64,000 nucleotides of DNA, taken from assembly GCF_013106755.1 (NCBI RefSeq), contig NZ_WHPF01000007.1:306352-370351 (forward strand), read 5' to 3'. Below the pieces are notes generated by a model. The model searched no databases, was not told the origin of the DNA, and was given only the letters and a program-made list of their open reading frames with translations. Numbering within the stretch: position 1 is the first letter of the stretch; every line of letters begins with the position of its first letter. Below are positions 26,952 to 34,588 of the stretch, one piece after another. Source of the DNA: Limnovirga soli (GTDB lineage Bacteria > Bacteroidota > Bacteroidia > Chitinophagales > Chitinophagaceae). A program made the position numbers and the translations under genes.

Positions 26952-29222
26952 ATGAAAAAGATAGTGCTTGGCCTGTTACTAATACTGGCTTTTAACGCTA
27001 CACAGGCGCAGGATGCAGCCATGAATGCATTTGTAACCAAGTTAATGGCCAAAATGACGGTTGACGAAAAAATTGGTCAGCTAAACCTGGTAACACCCGG
27101 TGGTGCAGTTACAGGTTCTGTAGTTAGCAGCGATGTAGACAGTAAAATTCGCAAAGGCGCGGTGGGTGGTTTATTTGGTATTACCGGCCCTGCAAAAATT
27201 CGTTCTATACAGGAAATTGCAGTAAATAATTCCAGGCTGCATATTCCGCTAATTTTTGGATTGGATGTAATTCATGGTCATCAAACTACCTTTCCTATTC
27301 CGCTGGCATTATCGTGCAGCTGGGATATGCCACTGATAGAACGCAGTGCCCGTATAGCCGCTACCGAAGCAACGGCTGATGGGTTAAACTGGGCCTTTTC
27401 GCCTATGGTAGATATTGCCCGTGACCCACGCTGGGGCCGCATTGCCGAAGGCGGTGGCGAAGATCCCTATCTAGGTTCTCAAATTGCCAAAGCCATGGTA
27501 AAAGGTTATCAGGGTAGCGATCTTTCAAAAGATAATACACTGATAGCCTGCGTTAAACACTATGCTTTATATGGCGCTGCAGAAGCCGGCCGTGATTATA
27601 ACACTACCGATATGAGCCGCATAAAAATGTACCAGTATTACCTGCCGCCTTATAAAGCAGCTATTGATGCAGGCGTGGGTAGTGTAATGACTTCATTTAA
27701 CGAAGTGGATGCCGTACCTGCCACAGGTAGTAAATTTTTAATGAATGATGTATTGCGCAAACAATGGGGCTTTAACGGTCTGTTGGTTACAGATTATACG
27801 GCTATTAACGAAATGGTTAACCATGGTGTGGGCGATTTGCAAACCGTATCGGCCATGTCTCTAAATGCTAGTGTTGATATGGATATGGTGGGTGAAGGTT
27901 TTTTAACCACCCTAAAAAAATCATTGCAGGAAGGTAAAGTAACCGCCAAACAAATTGATGATGCCTGCCGCAGAATTCTGGAAGCAAAATATAAGCTGGG
28001 TTTATTTGCCGATCCTTACCGCTATTGCAACGAGCAAAGGGCAACTACAGAAATTCTATCAGCCGGTAACAGAAAAGCAGCCAGGGAAATTGCAGCACAT
28101 TCATTTGTATTGCTTAAAAATCAAAACCAGGTATTGCCACTTCAAAAAAACGGCACTATTGCATTAATTGGCCCATTGGCCGAAAGCAAAAGAAATATGC
28201 TGGGTACCTGGAGTGTGGGTGGCGACCCATACAAAAGCGTTAGTGTATTGGAAGGCATGAAAAATGTAGCCGGTAACAATGTAAATGTATTATATGCCAA
28301 AGGCGCTAATATAAGCGATGATGCAGCTTTTGCCAAAAGGGTAAATGCTTTTGGCCCCGAGATTGAACCCGAAGCACGTTCATCAGAACAATTGTTAAGC
28401 GAGGCATTAGATGTTGCCAATAAAGCTGATGTAATTGTTGCTGTACTCGGCGAAGCAGCAGATATGACCGGTGAAGCATCCAGTATGGCCAATATTGCCC
28501 TGCAGGAAAGCCAGGAAAACCTGTTAAAAGCCCTGGTAAAAACCGGCAAACCCGTAGTGCTGGTTTTATTCAACGGCCGCCCTATGACGTTGGGCTGGGA
28601 GAACGACCATGTTAACGCCATACTGGATGTATGGTTTGGTGGTACCGAAGCCGGTAATGCAATTGCCGATGTATTGTTTGGCGCCTATAACCCTTCAGGT
28701 AAAATTACTGCTACCTTTCCCCGTTCTGTTGGACAAATACCTATTTACTACAATTATAAAAATACCGGCCGCCCTTATCATAATGAGGAGTTTGCTAAGT
28801 TTAAATCCAATTATTTGGATATGCCCAACGATCCATTATACCCCTTTGGTTACGGTTTAAGTTATACCAGTTTTAGCTATAGTAATATTAGCTTAAGCAA
28901 AACAAACCTGCAGGGTAACGAAACCTTACAGGCTACTGTAAATGTTACCAATACCGGTAAATATGCCGGCGAAGAAGCAGTGCAATTGTATATCTCTGAT
29001 CCTGTGGCCACGGTTACCCGCTCAGTAAAAGAATTAAAAGGGTTTCAAAAAATAAGTTTGCAGCCCGGCGAAAGCAAAGCTGTAACTTTTATCATAACTC
29101 CTGAGGAATTGAAGTTCTACAATACAGCACTGGCTTATGTTTGGGAGCCAGGCGAGTTTATTGTACATATTGGTACCAATAGCAGCGATGTAAAATCTGC
29201 CTCCATTAACTGGAAAAAATAA
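26952..29222 (+). CDS. GH3-family beta-glucosidase (BglX-like), periplasmic
   Basis: 756 aa, close to E. coli BglX in length and layout. Signal peptide to about residue 20, GH3 barrel domain (GLDVIHGH, SPMVDIARDPRWGR, VMTSFNEVDAVPATG) with the nucleophile Asp281 in LLVTDYTAIN, GH3 C-terminal domain (about 390-640) and a fibronectin III-like tail (about 660-735). It releases glucose from beta-gluco-oligosaccharides. A GH3 enzyme next to a GH144 homologue in Bacteroides thetaiotaomicron acts on beta-1,2-linked substrates, which fits this locus. A strong terminator ends the PUL. Confidence 0.92.
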   Translation: MKKIVLGLLLILAFNATQAQDAAMNAFVTKLMAKMTVDEKIGQLNLVTPGGAVTGSVVSSDVDSKIRKGAVGGLFGITGPAKIRSIQEIAVNNSRLHIPLIFGLDVIHGHQTTFPIPLALSCSWDMPLIERSARIAATEATADGLNWAFSPMVDIARDPRWGRIAEGGGEDPYLGSQIAKAMVKGYQGSDLSKDNTLIACVKHYALYGAAEAGRDYNTTDMSRIKMYQYYLPPYKAAIDAGVGSVMTSFNEVDAVPATGSKFLMNDVLRKQWGFNGLLVTDYTAINEMVNHGVGDLQTVSAMSLNASVDMDMVGEGFLTTLKKSLQEGKVTAKQIDDACRRILEAKYKLGLFADPYRYCNEQRATTEILSAGNRKAAREIAAHSFVLLKNQNQVLPLQKNGTIALIGPLAESKRNMLGTWSVGGDPYKSVSVLEGMKNVAGNNVNVLYAKGANISDDAAFAKRVNAFGPEIEPEARSSEQLLSEALDVANKADVIVAVLGEAADMTGEASSMANIALQESQENLLKALVKTGKPVVLVLFNGRPMTLGWENDHVNAILDVWFGGTEAGNAIADVLFGAYNPSGKITATFPRSVGQIPIYYNYKNTGRPYHNEEFAKFKSNYLDMPNDPLYPFGYGLSYTSFSYSNISLSKTNLQGNETLQATVNVTNTGKYAGEEAVQLYISDPVATVTRSVKELKGFQKISLQPGESKAVTFIITPEELKFYNTALAYVWEPGEFIVHIGTNSSDVKSASINWKK

Positions 29223-29240
29223 ATACAGCTTTCTATCAGT

Positions 29241-29276
29241 AAAAGCGGCGAACAATACAAAGTTCGCCGCTTTTTT
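29241..29276 (+). terminator. terminator at the end of the PUL
   Basis: Perfect 13-bp stem AAAAGCGGCGAAC (29241-29253) with GTTCGCCGCTTTT (29262-29274), 8-nt loop and T6, 19 bp after the GH3 stop codon. Confidence 0.92.
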
Positions 29277-29300
29277 ATTTGTATACAACAGCCATAATTT

Positions 29301-29349
29301 ACCCGGCGAAAGTACAAAAATCATCACCGCTTGCGTCGCACTCTTGTAC
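29301..29349 (+). repeat. repeat unit 7, left arm (X, forward), separated from its Y arm by 2.3 kb
   Basis: ACCCGGC end (29301-29307), X core TTGCGTCGCACTCTTGTAC (29331-29349), then GGTAATGCTATGCAGCTT, an 18-nt extension identical to the X arm at 55462. The rest of the gap up to 29692 holds no recognisable gene. Confidence 0.78.
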
Positions 29350-29692
29350 GGTTGGTAATGCTATGCAGCTTGATCCACAGGGGAAAGCTGTTAGCTATGA
29401 GCTGTCAGCTAAATGCAATTGGCTGTTTGCAGAAAATTGACCTGCGGTACTTCACTATAGTAGTACAACAGCTTAATTCCAATTCCCTCACGAAAAATGG
29501 CAGTTTAGTTTTCGAGTGTTTTTTGGTTGCACTAGGAAAAAAGAACAAGCACTTGTGTTGATTGGTATAGATATAATCGGTTTTTTTGTTACTCTCTCCA
29601 TTAATATTGGCGTAATACTAACCGCAGCGAAAAGTGTAGTTTGATTGACATACCGTATGAAGTAAATTCAGTTACATTTGACCTTTTTCATT

Positions 29693-30649
29693 TCATTTTG
29701 ATAAGCTGCCCAAAATGAAAAATGGCAAAATTGTGAAACCCAAAAAAAGAATAATCATATAAACGCCGTCCAAAAATGTTGGTGCTGGTCTGTCAACTAC
29801 TGGCTCTCTATTCATAGTTGCTTTGAATATTAGTCTTAAGGGTTTTTGTATAAGCAACAACGTTATTGGATATAATGCCCCATAATCTAAAACACTTTTG
29901 TTCAATTCTCCTTTATTAAGTAAAACGACAAGCAAATACCCTGTTGCTATCCCGAAACTGTAAAGGAAGTGTCTGTCTGATTGAAGCATTTTATAGTCAG
30001 CATAAAACCAAGTGCTTATTCCCATTCCAAAGAGAAATACAAATTTTAGAAAGATTTGAGAATCATATTGATTTATGATTATACCGATTAGTGTTAAACT
30101 AAGAGTAATTATTGATATAATTTTAAATCTCTTGTCAATACTATTTTCATTTATTTTTTCTTCTTTCTTTAAAACTGGAATCCGATTAATCTTTATTGTT
30201 TCCGGGTAATCTAGGATTATGTCTGTTGGATGATTGAAAAACCTTTGATCTTTTATTTCAGTGATATTACCGCCAAAATCAACTTTGAAGTTTTCATTTT
30301 CAGAAGTCGTTACAAAAACATTATCGTAATCCTTGTCAGTTCTGGAGATGTAAACCAATAGACTTTTGTTTTTAAGTTGGTTTTTGTCTTTTCCAATGGT
30401 GAAACCTTCAATGTCAATTTCGTATTCAATTCCTTCAGGAAAATTTAAATAGTTTATAAGATAAAAAAATCTTTCGTTGTCAAGTCTTTTGTCGGCCTGA
30501 ATGATATGATTTCCGCGACCATTCTTAAAAAGTTGAAAAGTTAAATCTTCCTGTAAGTCATTTGAATAGAGTTCAATCCATTGTCGCAACGCTTTTTTAA
30601 TGTCGTTATAGGCGCCACCTTTTATAGTTATTAGATTGTCTATTGCCAA
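29693..30649 (-). CDS. membrane protein of unknown function
   Basis: 318 aa, AT-rich, not recognised. Residues 1-175 are soluble and mixed alpha/beta in appearance (IKKALRQWIELYSNDL, VYISRTDKDYDNVFV). Residues 178-318 hold about five membrane segments (IISIITLSLTLIGIII, FLKFVFLFGMGISTWFYA, YSFGIATGYLLVVLL, GALYPITLLLI, VYMIILFLGFTILPFFIL). The only upstream start in frame is TTG at 30649; an in-frame stop lies shortly before it. A full -33/-7 promoter (30682-30714) precedes it and is shared with two other accessory genes. It lies inside a split repeat unit. Confidence 0.7.
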   Translation of the reverse strand: MAIDNLITIKGGAYNDIKKALRQWIELYSNDLQEDLTFQLFKNGRGNHIIQADKRLDNERFFYLINYLNFPEGIEYEIDIEGFTIGKDKNQLKNKSLLVYISRTDKDYDNVFVTTSENENFKVDFGGNITEIKDQRFFNHPTDIILDYPETIKINRIPVLKKEEKINENSIDKRFKIISIITLSLTLIGIIINQYDSQIFLKFVFLFGMGISTWFYADYKMLQSDRHFLYSFGIATGYLLVVLLNKGELNKSVLDYGALYPITLLLIQKPLRLIFKATMNREPVVDRPAPTFLDGVYMIILFLGFTILPFFILGSLSK

Positions 30650-30681
30650 TTTAATATTGATATTTTAAAATGCACACAACT

Positions 30682-30714
30682 CAAAAATAGCCGAACCAAT
30701 TAGCCTTGCCAAAA
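30682..30714 (-). promoter_or_regulatory. -33/-7 promoter with conserved spacer (copy A)
   Basis: On the minus strand: TTTTTG, 20 nt, then TATTTTTG (30682-30689), reading into the 318-aa membrane-protein gene. The spacer contains AAGGCTA and GTTCG, as at 56133-56164, and the -7 box is followed by AGTT, as at 57301-57333. Matches the Bacteroidota TTTG...TAnnTTTG consensus. Confidence 0.72.
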
Positions 30715-30900
30715 AAATAGGGCATTGCTATTAACGACTTTCAAAGTGTCTTTTTTTAATAGATAGTACTTGCAGTGGTATCATGGATGTTTTAAAAAGT
30801 ACTTCATGAGTAAAAGCGTATTCTTTTAACTAGCATAAATGCCAGGATTCTTGCTTTAAATTAAAAATGCAATTTATTCAACCATGATGGCAACAATTGC

Positions 30901-31284
30901 CTAGTCTTTAGCTTTAACTAATTGTGTATTCAACCATTTAACAATTGCATCAAACTTTAATTTGCCGGAAGCGATATCTATTACAAAAGTGTATTTTTCT
31001 GCTTGGCTTGCTTTTATATCGTAGTTATTGCTTAATAAAACAAGCCGCATTAAAACATATCCGGTTCTTTTATTGCCATCAACAAATGGGTGATTTATTA
31101 GAATGCTTTCAATGAGTGAAGCGGCTTTTTCTACTGCGGTTGGATAAAGATATTTACCATCAAAGGTTTGTAATGGTCTTGCTAAGGCTGATAACAATAG
31201 TGCTTTGTCTCTAATGCCATTTGCCCCGCCAAATTCAGCTATAAGGATTTGATGTATTTCTTCAACTTCTTTTAAAGAGATCAT
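30901..31284 (-). CDS. Doc-type Fic-domain toxin
   Basis: 127 aa, the size of Doc of phage P1. The Fic motif His65-P-F-V-D-G-N-K-R-T-G75 is intact. Doc proteins phosphorylate EF-Tu and stop translation; the short Lys-containing motif (GNKRTG) fits Doc rather than AMPylating Fic (GNGR). The start ATG overlaps the stop of the small upstream gene by 4 nt (31281-31284), as in toxin/antitoxin operons. It lies in an AT-rich accessory segment bracketed by repeat arms. Confidence 0.9.
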   Translation of the reverse strand: MISLKEVEEIHQILIAEFGGANGIRDKALLLSALARPLQTFDGKYLYPTAVEKAASLIESILINHPFVDGNKRTGYVLMRLVLLSNNYDIKASQAEKYTFVIDIASGKLKFDAIVKWLNTQLVKAKD

Positions 31285-31469
31285 TGGGCCAGTTTAGCTA
31301 ATAATTCCTTGTCTTCGGTAAGTATTCTATTTAATGATGTATTTATGGAAAATTCATCTTCCTTTTTGGCATCTAATTCTTTTAAAAATGACAAAAGTTC
31401 TGTTAACGCCTTATCTGAAAAATGGTCGAGCACTTTACTGATTTCGTATTTAATTTCTTCTTTAGACAT
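31281..31469 (-). CDS. predicted antitoxin of the Doc-type toxin
   Basis: 62 aa from the ATG at 31469 (MSKEEIKYEISKVLDHF...). An upstream in-frame TTG falls inside the operator-like palindrome and is unlikely. Acidic and lysine-rich, with two likely helices and a C-terminal tail (NRILTEDKELLAKLAQ) of the kind that inserts into toxin active sites. The family is not recognised; the role rests on size, the 4-nt overlap with the toxin gene and the inverted repeat directly upstream. Confidence 0.75.
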   Translation of the reverse strand: MSKEEIKYEISKVLDHFSDKALTELLSFLKELDAKKEDEFSINTSLNRILTEDKELLAKLAQ

Positions 31470-31479
31470 TTGGAATAAC

Positions 31480-31514
31480 TTGAGTAGTAAAAATACTATT
31501 TTTTTACTACTCAA
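31480..31514. promoter_or_regulatory. 14-bp perfect inverted repeat, candidate operator of the toxin/antitoxin pair
   Basis: TTGAGTAGTAAAAA at 31480-31493 and its exact complement TTTTTACTACTCAA at 31501-31514, with a 7-nt spacer, centred 28 bp before the antitoxin start. Toxin/antitoxin operons are usually repressed by their own antitoxin at such sites. As a hairpin it could also end transcription coming from either side. Confidence 0.75.
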
Positions 31515-31611
31515 TATTTTCCTTATTGAAACCTGACCAATGATGCTTAATTAATGCCTAACCTGCCTTTCGGCAACACGCAAAAATTTCTGCTGCCCAA
31601 AGTATCTAACC

Positions 31612-31660
31612 GTACAAGTGTGCGACGCAAGTAAAGTGGCAGGTACCTTCCACTGCCGGG
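31612..31660 (-). repeat. repeat unit 7, right arm (Y, reverse)
   Basis: Y core GTACAAGTGTGCGACGCAA (31612-31630), preceded by GTATCTAACC and followed by an outer GCCGGG at 31655-31660. It faces the X arm at 29331 across the membrane-protein and Doc genes. Confidence 0.78.
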
Positions 31661-31673
31661 TGCATAGTTTGTA

Positions 31674-32549
31674 TTACACCAATTGGTAATTCTTATAATC
31701 GAAGGGGCGCTTGCCAGTTAGCTTTTCCAGCACATTTTTAAAACGGTCTTTTAGCTTTAGGTTGTTATATGAAAGATCGTGTGTAAACTGCCAGTTCATG
31801 TTTTGTATTCGGCTTTGCATAATTTGCGGGTGGGTGCCCGTAAAGCGTTCCAGCGCATCTACCTGCGAATAATCGAATGCTCCATCGTATTCTTTGGCAG
31901 CTGTTTGGCTCCAGGCTTCGTTTACCCAGTAACGGCCCGAGTTTTTGTATTTGGCCTGCATGGCTTTGGGCTCACGTACCCAGCCATAGTGGTGTATGGT
32001 AGCATCTACCGCTTTTACCCGCAGTTTTTGATTATCGCCTTTTCTAAAACCCTGCGCATCGCGGTAAGAATAAATGTTTTTGTTGTTTTTAATCACCCTT
32101 ATTTCGTTACGGTACCAGCGGGAGGAAGAACCTAAATAATCGAACGAGCCATAAAAATGTCGGTATTTAAACAGCAACCCATCTACTCCATCATCATGCT
32201 GATATTGCTGCATGGCTTTAAGAATATTTTGGTAGCCGTCTTCGTGTAATACTTCATCGCCCTGTATATAAAAACACCAGTCTGCATCGGCTGTTATGGC
32301 CTGGAATGCTTTGTCGGTTTCATCTGCCAGTACACGGCCACCTTCTTTCAGGTCTTCGTTCCAAATGGTATCTAATATTTGTAATTGGGGTATGCCGGTA
32401 GCTATAACTTCGTTGCGGGTTTCATCAGTAGAATTACCTACAGCCACCACCATATTATTGCACAGGGGCGCAATAGACAGCAGTGCTTCTTTTATGGGAT
32501 ACTGATATTGCACTGCATTACGTATAAAGCTAAAACCGGTAACTTTCAT
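31674..32549 (-). CDS. glycosyltransferase, family 2-like
   Basis: About 291 aa from the ATG at 32549 (MKVTGFSFIRNAVQY); an upstream start at 32567 is possible. GT-A fold signs: FSFIRNA start, IAPLCNNMVVAVGNSTDET, and the acidic FYIQGDEVLHEDG in place of a classical DxD. The C-terminal part (HYGWVREPKAMQAKY, LKDRFKNVLEKLTGKRP) is seen in Bacteroidota glycosyltransferases that work on cell-surface glycans. A weak -7 box (TAATATTG, 32555-32562) lies 5 nt before the start. It is separated from lysS by a hairpin. Confidence 0.82.
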   Translation of the reverse strand: MKVTGFSFIRNAVQYQYPIKEALLSIAPLCNNMVVAVGNSTDETRNEVIATGIPQLQILDTIWNEDLKEGGRVLADETDKAFQAITADADWCFYIQGDEVLHEDGYQNILKAMQQYQHDDGVDGLLFKYRHFYGSFDYLGSSSRWYRNEIRVIKNNKNIYSYRDAQGFRKGDNQKLRVKAVDATIHHYGWVREPKAMQAKYKNSGRYWVNEAWSQTAAKEYDGAFDYSQVDALERFTGTHPQIMQSRIQNMNWQFTHDLSYNNLKLKDRFKNVLEKLTGKRPFDYKNYQLV

Positions 32550-32582
32550 AAGGACAATATTACGCAAGAATTTGTATACATA

Positions 32583-32610
32583 ACAAAGCAGGCCTGCGGG
32601 CCTGCTTTGT
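32583..32610 (-). terminator. hairpin after lysS
   Basis: Perfect 12-bp stem ACAAAGCAGGCC/GGCCTGCTTTGT with a 4-nt loop, 26 bp after the lysS stop on the minus strand. No strong T run follows, so termination strength is uncertain. Confidence 0.65.
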
Positions 32611-32635
32611 GTTTGCTATAAAACAAGTAAAGTGG

Positions 32636-34168
32636 TTATGCGGTGGTTTCTTCCCTTTTTTCGGGTCTCATTTGCGGGAATAATAATACATCCTGTATAG
32701 AAGGCTGATTGGTCATTAACATACACAACCTGTCTATGCCAATACCAATACCACTGGTAGGAGGCATACCATATTCCAAAGCACGTAAAAAATCATAATC
32801 GATAAACATGGCTTCATCATCACCTCTTTCCATTAAGCGTACCTGTTCTTCAAAACGTTCCCGTTGGTCAATAGGATCGTTTAATTCGCTATAGGCATTG
32901 GCAAGTTCCTTGCCATTTACCATAAGTTCAAAACGTTCTACCAGACCGGCTTTGCTGCGGTGTTTTTTGGTAAGCGGGCTCATTTCTACCGGGTAATCTA
33001 TAATAAAAGTGGGTTGTATATAGGTATGCTCTGCCGTGTTACCAAAAATTTCATCTATCAGTTTGCCTTTGCCAATATTGGGCTCCACCGCAATGTGCAA
33101 TTGCTTACAAACGCCACGCAGGGCTTCTTCGTCCATATCACTTACATCAATACCGGTATTCTCTTTAATGGCATCGTGAATAGAAATGCGTTTATAAGGT
33201 GTTTTAAAACTAATTATTTTATCACCTACCTGTAATTCGGTGGTACCATGTAATGCCAGTGCAATTTTTTCAAACAACTGTTCAGTAATTTCCATCATCC
33301 AGAAATAGTCCTTGTAGGCAGTATACCATTCCAGTACGGTAAATTCGGGGTTATGGGTTCTATCCATACCCTCGTTACGGAAATTACGGCTAAACTCATA
33401 TACCCAATCAAAGCCACCAACAATAAGTCTTTTTAAATAAAGCTCGTTGGCTATACGCAGGTACAGGGGCATATCCAATGCATTGTGGTGCGTAATAAAT
33501 GGCCGTGCAGCGGCACCGCCCGGTATGGGTTGCAAAACAGGGGTATCTACTTCCAGTGCACCACGTTCGTTTAAAAACTGGCGAATGGTATTTACCAATA
33601 TGGTTCTTTTTACAAAAGCATCTTTTACAGCCGGATTAATAATTAAATCGGCATAGCGCTGGCGATAACGAAACTCGGGGTCGGTTACGGCATCAAAAAC
33701 ATTGCCTTCCTCATCACGTTTTACAACAGGTAATGGTTTTAGCGATTTTGCCAGCAGCACAAAACTTTGAGCATGTACAGATGTTTCTCCGGTTTTGGTA
33801 ATAAATACATAGCCGGTTACGCCAATAATATCGCCCAGGTCTATCAGGTGTTTAATTAATTTTTCAAACAGGGTTTTATCCTCGCCGGGGCAAACATCAT
33901 CTTTGCGTACATATAGCTGTATAATGCCTTTGCTGTCCTGAATCTTAATAAAAAACACCTTGCCTTTATCATTCAGGCTCATAATACGGCCGGCCACGCA
34001 AACACTGGCAAATTGTTCCTTGGTTTCCTCGCTAAACTGTTCCTTAATATCAGCAGAAAAATGCGTTACAGGGTAAAGGGCAGCCGGAAAAGGGTCAATA
34101 CCCAATGCCTGCAGCTCGGTTAATTTTTCACGTCTTATTAATTCCTGTTCTGATAAATGTTGACTCAT
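32636..34168 (-). CDS. lysS: lysyl-tRNA synthetase, class II
   Basis: 510 aa, full length for the family. Attaches lysine to tRNA-Lys in the cytoplasm. N-terminal OB-fold anticodon-binding domain (about 55-165: VCVAGRIMSLNDKGKVFFIKI). Class II core with motif 2 (FRNEGMDRTHNPEFTVLEWY) and motif 3 (GIGIGIDRLCML), plus the LysS block YPVEMSPLTKKHR. The -7 element TATCTTTG lies at 34191-34198 on the minus strand, 22 nt before the ATG. Confidence 0.97.
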   Translation of the reverse strand: MSQHLSEQELIRREKLTELQALGIDPFPAALYPVTHFSADIKEQFSEETKEQFASVCVAGRIMSLNDKGKVFFIKIQDSKGIIQLYVRKDDVCPGEDKTLFEKLIKHLIDLGDIIGVTGYVFITKTGETSVHAQSFVLLAKSLKPLPVVKRDEEGNVFDAVTDPEFRYRQRYADLIINPAVKDAFVKRTILVNTIRQFLNERGALEVDTPVLQPIPGGAAARPFITHHNALDMPLYLRIANELYLKRLIVGGFDWVYEFSRNFRNEGMDRTHNPEFTVLEWYTAYKDYFWMMEITEQLFEKIALALHGTTELQVGDKIISFKTPYKRISIHDAIKENTGIDVSDMDEEALRGVCKQLHIAVEPNIGKGKLIDEIFGNTAEHTYIQPTFIIDYPVEMSPLTKKHRSKAGLVERFELMVNGKELANAYSELNDPIDQRERFEEQVRLMERGDDEAMFIDYDFLRALEYGMPPTSGIGIGIDRLCMLMTNQPSIQDVLLFPQMRPEKREETTA

Positions 34169-34190
34169 ATACTATTTTTAAAAATGGCAG

Positions 34191-34198
34191 CAAAGATA
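34191..34198 (-). promoter_or_regulatory. putative -7 element of lysS (TATCTTTG)
   Basis: Exact TAnnTTTG match on the minus strand, 22 nt before the lysS start. No good -33 box is visible. Confidence 0.5.
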
Positions 34199-34280
34199 AG
34201 CGCTTTCGCATTTATGGTAGCAGCTTAAACACATGCCCGCCAAAAGGTATAATAAATGCAGGCCATAAAAATGCTGTTTT

Positions 34281-34517
34281 TGGGCCCGGCCTGAGAGCTG
34301 CTATGAAGCTTTACTTGCGTCGCACACTTGAACGTTTAGGTACATTATTGGGCAATAGGTGGAGTGAATTGAGCGTGGAGGGTGATTTGGGCCCTATTGT
34401 AGAATCTATGGTGCTCAATGAAGGAAATTACACAGTCAAATGGTTTTATGCCGCATTTATTGCTACAGCACAAGAGTGCGACGCAAGTAAAGCTGCATTA
34501 TATATCAATAGCCAGGC
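34281..34517. repeat. repeat unit 8: Y and X arms facing each other
   Basis: GGGCCCGGC at 34282-34290, Y core TTGCGTCGCACACTTGAAC (34315-34333), X core CACAAGAGTGCGACGCAAGT (34469-34488) and GCCAGGC at 34511-34517. The arms share the flank GAAGCTTTACTTGCG / CGCAAGTAAAGCTGC. Lies between lysS and the anchor-Q lipoprotein gene. Confidence 0.85.
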
Positions 34518-34575
34518 AAAAAAAATATTTGATGCAGAAATAATACCTATAGCATCAATGCTTCATAAATCCACC

Positions 34576-34583
34576 TACATTTG
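34576..34583 (+). promoter_or_regulatory. -7 element directly before a start codon (TACATTTG)
   Basis: Exact TAnnTTTG match ending 5 nt before the ATG at 34589. A start site at the usual distance would fall at or inside the ATG, so the mRNA may be leaderless. Confidence 0.55.
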
Positions 34584-34588
34584 AACAC

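Noticed and set aside
29331..29561. 76-aa plus-strand open frame after the PUL terminator
   Set aside because: It begins inside the X arm of a repeat unit and shows no protein-like pattern.
29671..29680. Plus-strand TACATTTG resembling a -7 box
   Set aside because: No plus-strand gene follows; the next gene is on the minus strand and ends here, so this is likely a chance match.
34105..34584. 159-aa plus-strand open frame between lysS and the anchor-Q lipoprotein gene
   Set aside because: It overlaps the lysS start and promoter and runs through repeat unit 8; the protein is a translation of the repeat arms and has no domain.
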